Assembly: GCA_030248065.1 (NCBI GenBank)
Contig: JASAMV010002598.1
Coordinates: forward strand, 34,037-98,036
Length of the DNA: 64,000 nt
Direction: 5' to 3'
Source: Rhynchonema sp. JSB1_4
Lineage: Eukaryota; Nematoda; Chromadorea; Monhysterida; Xyalidae
Shown: in pieces, positions 25,801 to 32,775 of the stretch
How the letters are laid out: every line of letters starts with the position of its first letter
How positions within the stretch are numbered: position 1 is the stretch's first letter
Translations under genes and position numbers: made by a program
The notes under the pieces: model-generated
Told to the model about the DNA's origin: nothing
Seen by the model: only the letters and a program-made list of their open reading frames with translations
Database searches by the model: none

Positions 25801-26425
25801 TTGTTAGTTCAGCCCAACATCTCAGACCTTTACGATGGGATGAATCCATGACCGTTTGGGTTCAGTCGTACAAGAAAGTGGCCATTCTGCAGGTGGTCTT
25901 GGCATCCGTCGAGTCCGACAAATTACCAACATTGAATTATTGAATTCCGTGTCATGCCAGCCAGGACTCCGAAAGCTGGCAGCCACCGCTTTTTTCACAC
26001 TGCCGTAATCGTTGACCTACCAGGACATGTAGGGTACATACCTGTGGAGCATCGGGTGCCACCGACGTGCACACGCGCGCCATTTGCATGACCTCGCGCG
26101 GCAGTTGCGGCCGAATTCTGCAAATTGAAAACGCGCAGTTGGAAATTTCCTCGCTGTTAGTTCTTGTTCCACGTACAACTTGACATATTCTGTGCAACTG
26201 CCTTTATTTTTGGTGACAAGTGATGCACCTTTACAACAACAGCCTGAATTTTCAGGCATCTCAATAAGTGGCAATCAAAAATGATGAAACACGCCTGAGT
26301 GCCACTTTGACACATTCTGCGGACCCGGAGCCAGAAATTTCAAAATGCTCTTTCTGCCCGTTGGCATTCATAGAGGGCACTTCATCGACAGTGGTTGCAT
26401 TTTGGAACATTTTTTCGGAGTTCAT
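8133..26425 (-). CDS. KIF21: KIF21-family kinesin (whole gene, 3' end missing)
   Basis: A plus-end microtubule motor and growth regulator of the KIF21A/KIF21B/KLP-12 group. The whole-family layout is present in order: N-terminal motor, long coiled coil, linker, then WD40 repeats. I followed 35 coding exons with consistent phase, about 1,584 codons, from an ATG at 26425 (a TGA immediately precedes it in frame) to a donor at 8133. Exon 1 (26295-26425) ends CTCAG before GCGTGT, a GC donor, and joins 26042-26117 in frame to make VKVALRIRPQL. The missing C-terminus should be roughly the last three propeller blades. They are not between 7877 and 8132, so the IR cluster may lie inside a KIF21 intron, or the gene is truncated. 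Several introns carry foldback elements. The family assignment rests on remembered KIF21 sequence, not on a search. Confidence 0.9.
8530..8964. repeat. CCGGAG foldback element, copy 1
   Basis: Ends read TACCGGAGTTTTCC and GGAAAACTCCGGTA, with TA at both edges. The interior has repeated inverted blocks of CTTAAAGCCCCCGGGGGCTC. Close relatives lie at 36113-36582 (near identical) and 60440-60890 (diverged). It looks like a Tc1/mariner-type MITE with a TA target, sitting in a KIF21 intron. Confidence 0.75.
11440..13515 (-). CDS. KIF21: KIF21 linker exons between coil and WD40
   Basis: Proposed exons: 13354-13515 (coil end, [19 protein letters not shown]), 13257-13311 (hydrophobic, least certain), 12722-12844 (contains [15 protein letters not shown], a KIF21-like motif) and 11440-11599 (Ser/Thr/Gln-rich, then a basic stretch). 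The last exon was found because its phase bridges the neighbours: it enters in phase 1 and leaves in phase 2, which fits exon 10748-10887. The weak pyrimidine tract at 11600 lowers confidence. Confidence 0.6.
11874..12064. repeat. CAACACGAGCCCGATTTCG foldback, copy 1
   Basis: The arms (ACGCCAACACGAGCCCGATTTCG and complement) flank a centre holding GTGAAACATTCAGACGTGG. It lies in a KIF21 intron. Other copies: 33176-33363 (part), 41447-41637, 53080-53162 (part) and 57870-58065. Confidence 0.75.
12890..13062. repeat. GGCCCG/TTTTCAGG short tandem repeat with TTAGGC units
   Basis: Degenerate units of about 17 bp around GGGCCTGAAAA repeat here, next to AGCCTAAGCCTAAGCCTA, which is TTAGGC on the other strand. 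The same composite occurs inverted at 44925-45085. Confidence 0.6.
13668..14175. mobile_element. hAT-like MITE, GACGGCG subtype
   Basis: Terminal inverted repeats are CAGGGTTGGGCAAAAAA and TTTTTTGCCCAACCCTG. They are flanked by an exact 8-bp duplication GTCTGATC (13660-13667 and 14176-14183). An 8-bp duplication with CAGGG ends is typical of hAT elements. It carries no coding capacity and lies in a KIF21 intron. Relatives: 54312-54769, and a truncated copy from 62909. Confidence 0.88.
14313..14679. mobile_element. TATAGTCCA foldback MITE, copy 1
   Basis: The ends are TATAGTCCAACCACCAGCTC and GAGCTCGTGGCTGGACTATA. A near-identical copy at 34951-35314 interrupts a hAT-like MITE, so the boundaries and the TA duplication are secure. 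It is non-coding, although it contains short open frames on both strands. Confidence 0.82.
14761..21335 (-). CDS. KIF21: KIF21 coiled-coil and regulatory exons
   Basis: Exons: 21264-21335, 21008-21131, 20834-20915, 19709-19857, 19020-19184, 18690-18791, 18239-18436, 17597-17670, 17366-17506, 16858-17001, 16573-16692, 15937-16188, 15801-15869, 15409-15591 and 14761-14961. Typical family segments are the acidic stretch [17 protein letters not shown], the coil [35 protein letters not shown], and the later coil [17 protein letters not shown]. In known KIF21 proteins this part dimerises and carries the autoinhibitory region. A further small exon near 16330-16390 is possible but could not be fitted in phase. 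Confidence 0.85.
17805..18045. repeat. TTTTCCATTTCC foldback, copy 1
   Basis: Imperfect palindrome built on AAAATGGAAATGGAAAACTTGG and its complement, with GCCCTTAGTCAT inside. It is related to the block at 48195-48560 and lies in a KIF21 intron. Confidence 0.5.
19207..19388. repeat. Foldback with arms CGCGTGGTGGGGTTGCGG
   Basis: Left arm TATGACGCGTGGTGGGGTTG pairs with CAACCCCACCACGCGTCATA on the right. The pairing extends outwards to GTGCTTTGAG/CTCAAAGCAC and CATACAGTATG-like ends. It is in a KIF21 intron. No other copy was seen in the window. Confidence 0.65.
19967..20675. mobile_element. hAT-like MITE, long subtype, copy 1
   Basis: The ends are CAGGGTTGGGCAAAA and TTTTCCAACCCTG, flanked by an exact 8-bp duplication CCTTGGTC (19959-19966 and 20676-20683). 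The interior matches the element at 26951-27602 in reverse orientation. Long A and T runs lie just inside both ends. It lies in the KIF21 intron between exons 20834 and 19857. Confidence 0.9.
21479..26425 (-). CDS. KIF21: KIF21 motor-domain exons
   Basis: Exons, in transcript order: 26295-26425, 26042-26117, 25710-25778, 25448-25525, 24619-24801, 24123-24260, 23609-23737, 22996-23122, 22485-22624, 22028-22170 and 21479-21647. Motor motifs are intact. The P-loop [15 protein letters not shown] is split by an intron between 25448 and 24801. Switch I reads [11 protein letters not shown], switch II reads FVDLAGSE, and [20 protein letters not shown] and [14 protein letters not shown] follow. Exon 22996-23122 encodes an acidic, Ser/Thr/Pro-rich insert between the switch regions, at the place where KIF21 proteins have a family-specific insert. 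All ATPase residues expected of an active kinesin are present. Confidence 0.92.
22912..22985 (-). tRNA. tRNA-like sequence, probably a tRNA-derived remnant
   Basis: The - strand has an A-box-like TGGCGCAGTGG and a B box GGTTCGAGTC at normal spacing. The D stem is CGCA/TGCG and the T stem GCGGG/CTTGC. The anticodon stem and half of the acceptor stem pair poorly, so this is more likely a tRNA pseudogene or SINE head than a working tRNA. It begins about 10 bases inside a KIF21 intron. No amino-acid identity is assigned. Confidence 0.4.
23156..23390. repeat. GGTCGATTTATACTTCTGACT foldback
   Basis: Left AAGGTCGGTTTATACTCTGACT pairs with AGTCAGAAGTATAAATCGACCTT on the right. The interior is rich in ACTGCCCGG and CGGCAG. 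It lies in a KIF21 intron. Confidence 0.6.
24888..25050. repeat. TCACGTGACTTTT foldback
   Basis: Left arm CACGTGACTTTTCACATTACG and right arm CGTAATGCAAAAAGTCACATG enclose a second inverted pair (TCGAGATTTATATGG and GAGATCTCGA). It lies between two KIF21 motor exons. Confidence 0.55.
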
Positions 26426-26950
26426 TCAGCTGGTGCATTTCCGCGTTAGCTCAGTGACCCGCACTGGCTTGCTGATGTCACACACATGGCTGTATTCTGG
26501 AGTCACATTGCACAAAGTTCAAAAATAATTGAGATCTGCATTCAATTGATATGGTTCAAGTGGTAATTTCGTTTGGTCTGACGGAAAATGCGCATATTCG
26601 CATGGGGCCAGTCGTTAAAGAATGGCTGAAATGACATGAGCAAAGTATTCTTTCCAAAATATGGAAAAAAATCCATCCAAAGGTGGAAATTGAAACAAAA
26701 CCCACAGCCGGACACGCTCAAAACATATTTCCTCTTTTTGACCATGGCACGCGAGCAAACGCTGATCTCATTTGTTTGTGGTGCTCTGGTGAAACATTTT
26801 TCGAAGGACAACAGCTGGTGCACTGCACATAAACACAACACACCTGAGTCACGTTGGAAACGCCAGGTGTTACCAAACTGGGGGTTGTGCAGTGTGTGGC
26901 ATGTGTGGTTTGCGTTGCGCTGCACGCACATGAGGATCGTGCCGTATATG

Positions 26951-27602
26951 CAGGGTTGGAAAAAAAATTTCTGAAAACTTTTTTTAAAAAGTCTGAGATT
27001 CGGGGAAATTTTACCAAATTTGCCTAAAAAACGCGCAAAATCGCGAAAAAATGCAACTTTAATTGACAAGTCACTTTTGTGACTTGGTTTGCATCACTTA
27101 TCAAGGGTGTTTACGTCATTTCGGTACGATCCAACAGTCTGTGCTTGATATGGACCGATGATTGCTGCTCTGTGGTATCGGACACAACAGTTTGTGGCCG
27201 AATAAGCAAGATTCACTCATAAACCACACAGAATTGAGAATATAAGCTGCAGAAATACTTGTCGGGCAGCTGAATCAGTCGTATATGACCGACCTGATGG
27301 GGTATGACATCGAAGTACCATGTAGGCACATGCATACTGTGTCCCATGTACCAAGGGAAGGTATAATAACATCATTTGGGGTATCTTAGGTACCAAATAC
27401 ATGCCCCAAAGGTGATTTTGTGAAGAAAATTTTTCGACCCTTGAGAAAAAATGACAAAAAATAACCCCAAAAAGGCCGTTTTTGGACGTTTTAGAACATT
27501 TTGTTCCCACGAAAAATTTTAAAAAAAATTAAAAAAAAAATTTTTTTTCAAAAACCTTTTTTTAAAAAAACATTTTTTTTAAATTTTTTTTGCCCAACCC
27601 TG
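26951..27602. mobile_element. hAT-like MITE, long subtype, copy 2
   Basis: The element begins CAGGGTTGGAAAAAA and ends TTGCCCAACCCTG. The 8-bp duplication CGTATATG is exact (26943-26950 and 27603-27610). The body is the reverse complement of the copy at 19967-20675. It is intergenic, upstream of KIF21. Confidence 0.9.
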
Positions 27603-27842
27603 CGTATATGTATACGGTGTCTCTTTCACGGTTTTCGTGAATGGTCATTGTTTTCGACACTACTGCAGTCAATTAGCTTCACCAATTTGGTTCACCTCAA
27701 GAAAGAGAGCATTCAGAAAAGCCGTTAGACAATAAAGCATGATCGATCGGACAAGAAACGGTTTCAATCAACAACAATTGGCTAAAAAGGAACAAAAACC
27801 GTTGTGTTTCCAAGAACAACGAACGAACATATAGTAGAGTAA

Positions 27843-27980
27843 AGGCGTAACTATACTTCGTTCTCTCACGCAACACGAAACAAATTCTGGCGCGCTGATT
27901 GGCTGGCGAGCGCGTAAAAAACCAATCAGCGTGGGAAAATTTGTTTCATGCTGCGTGAGAGAGTGAAGTATAGTTAGGGC
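27843..27980. repeat. CCAAT-centred hairpin, copy
   Basis: Near-complete palindrome: TAACTATACTTCGTTCTCTC pairs with GAGAGTGAAGTATAGTTA, and the centre has GCGCGCTGATTGGCTGG facing CCAATCAGCG. Same family as 31462-31738, and more distantly 5437-5581. Confidence 0.75.
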
Positions 27981-27983
27981 GCG

Positions 27984-28064
27984 GCCAGGTAGATGCGGAC
28001 TGCGGACTGCGGACATTGGACATAGAATTTGTTCAATGTCCGCAGTCCGCAGTACGCATCTATT
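27984..28064. repeat. ATGCGGACTGCGGACATTGGACATA hairpin
   Basis: An 80-bp perfect-type hairpin: TAGATGCGGACTGCGGAC pairs with GTCCGCAGTACGCATCTA. Further copies or halves at 31255-31290, 54885-54918 and 56230-56308. It directly abuts the next element. Confidence 0.65.
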
Positions 28065-28337
28065 GGTTGCACAATGACTTTATAAGAATCGGTCAACTTT
28101 TTTCCTGAATCTTAAAGAGGGAAAGTGACGAGGTGGTGACGTTGCGTTGCGTGATCGCACACAAAGCATGTAGTAAACAGAATGTTTCATACCTGCGGCA
28201 ACGTGGTTGATCTGCTGGATTATTTTCAGGTGAAAATGTTTTGTGAGAATCACAAATAGCACAATGGTTAAGAGCGACTGAACGTGAAAATCAGGATTGA
28301 TTTGATGAATTCTTATATGGTCATTGTGCGACCAATA
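28061..28337. mobile_element. TATTGGTCGCACAATGACT foldback, copy 1
   Basis: The ends TATTGGTTGCACAATGACTT and AGTCATTGTGCGACCAATA style inverted repeats flank about 277 bp. The centre has AATGTTTCATACC. Copies: 29366-30797 (interrupted), 53638-53929, 55690-55967 and 58136-58413, and one end at about 45480. Confidence 0.8.
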
Positions 28338-28344
28338 CCTGGCC

Positions 28345-29360
28345 GCACTTGCGGACAATCGAAACATTTCTTTGATTGTGTTTGCGCCTTGACATGGTCG
28401 CCAACATGTGACCAAACTCGCTGTGCATAGGGAAATGGCGAAACATTTTGTCCGCTCGATAAAAGGTACATAAAGGCGTTCCGCAGAATTTAGGCTCCGC
28501 GAGGGACCTACCAACAACCTGTTGCCGGTGACTCTAATGGGTAGGGGCCTGTTACCCGCAGCAATTGCTGCTTCCCATTTACCGACCCTTCTCAGGGATG
28601 GAAGGCTGGGTTGACCCACGACACCACTTTATGATGTTGCTCCGTCCGCTGGCGGTTGATCCCAGAACTAACCAGGCCAAACACTGCTTAGCCTGCCAGA
28701 TCGGACGGGGTACACACGAGCAAACGTGGCATGGGTGTCGATATACTGCTCGTGCACAATGATTGTGATAAGATTGCCTTGCTTTTACTTACTATACTAG
28801 ACGGGACCCGTGCCTACGGCCTGGCCACAATCTTTGCGCATCTTTGGTCAATCTTGGCCGACGACCGCTCGACAAATGCAAGCCAGCCACAGTATGCTGT
28901 GCACTTCTCGACCATTGTGTCTCAGCATGAATTTGAAGCAGCTAAAATGGTTTGCATTACTGTAATCACGTTTTGCATGCTTTTGTGTGTCAAGCCGCCA
29001 AGCAACACACACACACACACACACGATATCGCCATATACTGTAGCCGGGACAAGAATTTCCCGGTAGGGCGATTCCCGTCCCGCGACCGAATTCCCATGG
29101 GACAAGAAGAAACTTCCCGTTTTTGGAATTTTGATCCGGACGGGATGGAACATATAAAAATCGCAAAAATTTTCGCAAACAATCATTGCATTATCTGGGA
29201 ATTCATTAAAGGTGCGGCCTTTCGCATTTCAAACCACCTTCAAACCTCGCATGTCAAAGTCAAGTGCACTGGGTAGTGGTCAAGGTGTCATAAAAGTCAA
29301 ACACACCGGAGGTCTAACGTTCAGTATGCGAGCAGGAAGGAGACGCATTTTAGGGCTCGG
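28345..29360. other. Intergenic sequence with a CA microsatellite
   Basis: No gene was recognised. It contains a CA repeat (about 29004-29024) and, near 29205-29340, a half of the TTAA-family element (GCCTTTCGCATTTCAAACC). The segment 28500-28800 is GC-richer and unique in the window. I could not assign it. Confidence 0.45.
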
Positions 29361-29365
29361 CCAGG

Positions 29366-30797
29366 TATTGGTCGCACAATGACTATATAAGAATTCATCA
29401 AATCAATCCTGATTTTCACGTTCAGTCTCCCTTAAAGGGGGCCCGACATTGTACATTTTTGGAGTGACACACACCAACATTACTGCAGAAATGACAAGAA
29501 GACATCTGAAGTCACACGTTTTGAAAAGACAAATGAAGTCGAACTTCGAAGATTTCATTCAGAAATTCACCTAAGAATGTCGACTGCAAGGAACAAAGTT
29601 CAATCTGCTGTAGTCGCTCGGCTCCCTGAAAAACAGGCATCGAGCTCAAAAAATGAAACAAGAAAATGTTTAGGGCGAAGCACATGGTTCTAAACAGGTG
29701 TAATTTTATAATACTGGAAATTTCTGTTTGGGCCACGCTGTGAATTAGACTTGAAACACTAATTTCGACCAGCGTGAAAGATGCTCGCTTGACGTAGGGG
29801 AAAAACTTTTACGCTGGTCGAAACCAGTGATTCATGTCTATCTCACAGTGTGGCCCAAACGAAAATTCCCCGTGTTATAAAATTGTATAGTAAATTTCCA
29901 AATTCGCTGCCGCACATTAAAGTACGCGCCATAGTTAATGTCAGGTTCTAAACCCGAAAATCAACGTCTGAAACATTCAAACAGCCAACACACACGCAGC
30001 TTGCCAGCCTGCCAGGCAGCTGCGCGCAATGTTTCAGAGGGTTTATACTTGGGTTTTAGAACATGTAACGTGTGTGGAATTGTGTACATTTTTTTATTTG
30101 GCTGATCTAGATCGAACTAATAATGAAAGAAATATAAATTGAAAATAAAAAAAAATAAAAAAAAAAAAAAAACACCCCGGCCCCGGGGCCCCCGGGCATG
30201 GTTAGCGGTTCGGGTTCTTATACCTTCTATACCTTGACATTAACTATGGGGCGTATTTTACTGTGCGGCAGCGAATTTGGAAATTTACTATACCTCTTTA
30301 GAACCATGCGCTTGGCCGATTCATACGGTCGCTGTGGGAATTCGTCTGTGGAACATTTTCTTGTTTCATTTCTTGAGCTCGATGCCTGATTTTCAGGGAT
30401 CCGAGCGACTACAGCAGATTGAACTTTGTTCCTTGCAATCGACATACGGAGGTGAATTTATGAATGAAATCTTCGAAGTTCGACTTCATTGTCATTTCAA
30501 AACATGTGACTTCAGATGGCTTCTTATCATTTCTGCAGTAATATTGGTGTGTGTGTCACTCCAAAAATGTATAATGTCGCGCCCCCTTTAACCACTATGC
30601 TATTTGTGATTCTCACAAAACATTTTCAGCTGAAAATAATCTAGCAGAACACCTACGTTGCTGCGGGTCTGAAACATTTCGGTGTGACTGTATAGTTTGT
30701 GTGTGATCGCGCAACGCAACGTCACTGCCCCGTCATTTTCCTGCTTTACGATTCAGGAAAAAACTGACCAATTCCTATAAAGTCATTGTGCGATCAA
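29366..30797. mobile_element. TATTGGTCGC foldback split by a TTAA element
   Basis: The outer arms (29366-29435 and 30592-30797) are the two halves of a TATTGGTCGCACAATGACT element. The join would fall at CTTAACCA, which other copies keep intact. The intruder is at 29432-30591. This gives a clear insertion order. Confidence 0.8.
29432..30591. mobile_element. piggyBac-like foldback (TTAA ends)
   Basis: Starts TTAAAGGGGGCCCGACATT and ends in the complement GTCGCGCCCCCTTTAA. TTAA is duplicated at both edges inside a known host element. The arms are about 250 bp (for example GAACTTTGTTCCTTGCA paired across). It contains further small palindromes at 29720-29860 and 29940-30066, and a poly(A) run followed by a GC run at 30145-30198. 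Confidence 0.78.
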
Positions 30798-30837
30798 CAG
30801 ATGCGGCCTGCGGACAATCGAAACATTTCTTTGGTTG

Positions 30838-31215
30838 TGTTTGCTAGTGGACATACAACTACAGGGTTGTAAATATGCAAACTTCAAACACCGTGCATAA
30901 TACTGTGTTGTGCTCTGCTGTTGCCTGAATCGTCAAGACCCCAAAAAACCCAAATGCCTCAATATCCAACCCAAAAACCTCAGATCGAGCACTGAACGGT
31001 TTTTACCTCAAACATCAACGGAATATCTGCCAACTCGCAATAATCAGCCAAACACACACACAACTGACGACTGCCACGTATCACACACAACAAACACATA
31101 ATAAGGACACGCAGATGTTGGAATGTTTCATGGTATTGAAAGGCAGGCAACAGGCGGGAAGGATTCATATTTACAACCCTGTAGGTGTATATCGCACTAG
31201 CGAAAACAATCAAAA
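30838..31215. repeat. Palindrome with CAGGGTTGTAAATATG inner repeats
   Basis: CAGGGTTGTAAATATGCAAA near 30862 pairs with ATATTTACAACCCTG near 31168. The symmetry extends outwards through ACATACAACTA/TAGGTGTATATC and the AATCGAAACATTTC block. A half copy occurs at 54775-54880. Confidence 0.55.
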
Positions 31216-31461
31216 AAATGCTTCGATTGTCCGCAAACCACAGTCCGCAAGCACGGCCAGGTAAATGCGGACTGCGGACATTGGACATAATAAAAATTTT
31301 TTTTGAAAACATTCTTTTTTAAACTCAGATTTAATTGACAAAGTGATTTGACCTCTTGGGTTCGCCACTGCAATATTTGGCCCTTGCAGTGTGCTATGGG
31401 CAAACCAGCCGTGCTTCGCAGACCTAGACCATACCGTATCACCCTGGATTCTTACACACTT

Positions 31462-31738
31462 AAGGCCTAACTATACTTCGTTCTCTCAGAGAACAAAGAA
31501 CAAATTCTCGCGCGCTGATTGGCTGTTGAACATACGTGGACCAATCAGCGCGCGAGAATTTGTTCTTTGTTCTCTGAGAGAACGAAGTATAGTTAGGCAG
31601 GCCTAACTATACTTCGTTCTCTCAGAGAACAAAGAACAAATTATCGCGCGCTGATTGGCTGTTGAACATACATGGGACCAATCAGCGCGCGAGAATTTGT
31701 TCTTTGTTTTCTGAGAGAACGAAGTATAGTTAGGCCTT
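31462..31738. repeat. Two tandem CCAAT-centred hairpins
   Basis: 31462-31599 and 31600-31738 are nearly identical 138-bp palindromes, head to tail. The arms GGCCTAACTATACTTCG and complement enclose CGCGCGCTGATTGGCTG and CCAATCAGCGCGCG. Each copy therefore carries two convergent CCAAT boxes next to GCGCGC. Confidence 0.82.
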
Positions 31739-31739
31739 T

Positions 31740-31882
31740 AAAATGGTTCGGGGCACTGCAGCCACGTCGCTGGTGTGTGAAAAAGCCAAGATCATGAAAC
31801 ATTTAGGGTGCGTTTGTGTGTGTGTTGTCTATCGGCTAACCGCGCGAGACGTGGCTACTACAGTAACCCGAAACATTTTAAG
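31740..31882. repeat. Palindrome centred on ATGAAACATTTAG
   Basis: AAAATGGTTCGGGGCACTG on the left pairs with CAGTAACCCGAAACATTTT on the right, and GCCACGTC with GACGTGGC. The octamer TGAAACAT lies close to the symmetry axis. Confidence 0.6.
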
Positions 31883-32696
31883 TGTGTAAGAATTGAGGGT
31901 GATACGGTATGATCTACATATAGGTCTGTAAAGCATGGCTGGTATGGCTTTAAACGTTCCACCATAAAACTCGTATGATTTCGCACGCAAACCATGAAAA
32001 AACGTGGCTACAGTAACCCGTTTTTTTCCAAATGGTTCAAAGTCAGGGTGATGCGGTATGGGCTACGAGTGCAAAAGCATAGCTAGTTTGTCTTTAGTAG
32101 CGCGCCACGTTGCTGCAGCTCTGCAACGAGACATTCCGTTGACTGCTGCGACCGTAAATCTCTCAACACGTCATTTTCTTCCTTGTCAATTCAGGAAAAA
32201 TTGTTGGGTTCCACCCATAGACGACAAAAATTTTTCACACGATGTTTCAAATGTTTCAGTCTATGTACATAGCTAGATCCACGTTTCCTATTCTGCCAAC
32301 GAATAAAGAGCCACGTTCATTTACCGATCGATAAAATCGTGTTGTCAATGTTGCGTGTGACGTGGATATCGATAGGGTTAATTTTCTAACTGCGTGGTTT
32401 GTATCATAATGTGACGTGGTTTTCTTAATTCACTTCGACTAGACACATTTTCAATCAGAGTTTTCTATTTTCAACCAAACAGTGTTCATACCGAGTTTTA
32501 TCACGCCTTTGTTTCAGCTTCATTCAACGAATACCAATTTCAATAATATTGCCGAAACCGACAAAAAACCAGTGCGAGATTTAAAGAAGACCAATACCAA
32601 TATCGCGACCAGAAAACCGATATTATACTGACTTTTCAAGTAACTTCCACCCCAAATATATCAATCGATCAACAACCAAAGTCAATCAACATCGAC
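31883..32696. other. 5' flank of the secreted kelch-sushi gene
   Basis: Repeat-poor at its right end. The promoter and 5' UTR of the gene starting at 32697 should lie here. No TATA box or initiator could be chosen with confidence. It contains GATGTTTCAAATGTTTCAG near 32243-32261. Confidence 0.4.
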
Positions 32697-32775
32697 ATGC
32701 GATCGTGTCTGTTCGTCCCGTTGTTGCTTCTGATGGCACACGATGTGATGATGGGCGCACAACAACAACAAGAAG
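32697..32775 (+). CDS. Signal peptide exon of the kelch-sushi gene
   Basis: The ATG opens MRSCLFVPLLLLMAHDVMMG followed by Ala and a Gln-rich start of the mature chain. It has a short basic n-region, a Leu-rich core and a small residue before the likely cleavage site. It ends GAAG/GTGTGG in phase 1 and joins exon 36980 (ACGACCCC) in frame as DDPNRPVILL. This linkage is inferred from phase and from the absence of another acceptor. Confidence 0.7.

Noticed and set aside
27984..28064. Direct and inverted short repeats suggesting a CRISPR array
   Set aside because: A single 80-bp hairpin without regular unique spacers, in a eukaryotic setting.
28565..29276. Overlapping + strand open frames in the intergenic region
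   Set aside because: Low-complexity or unrelated to any domain, with no splice-linked neighbours. One spans the CA microsatellite.
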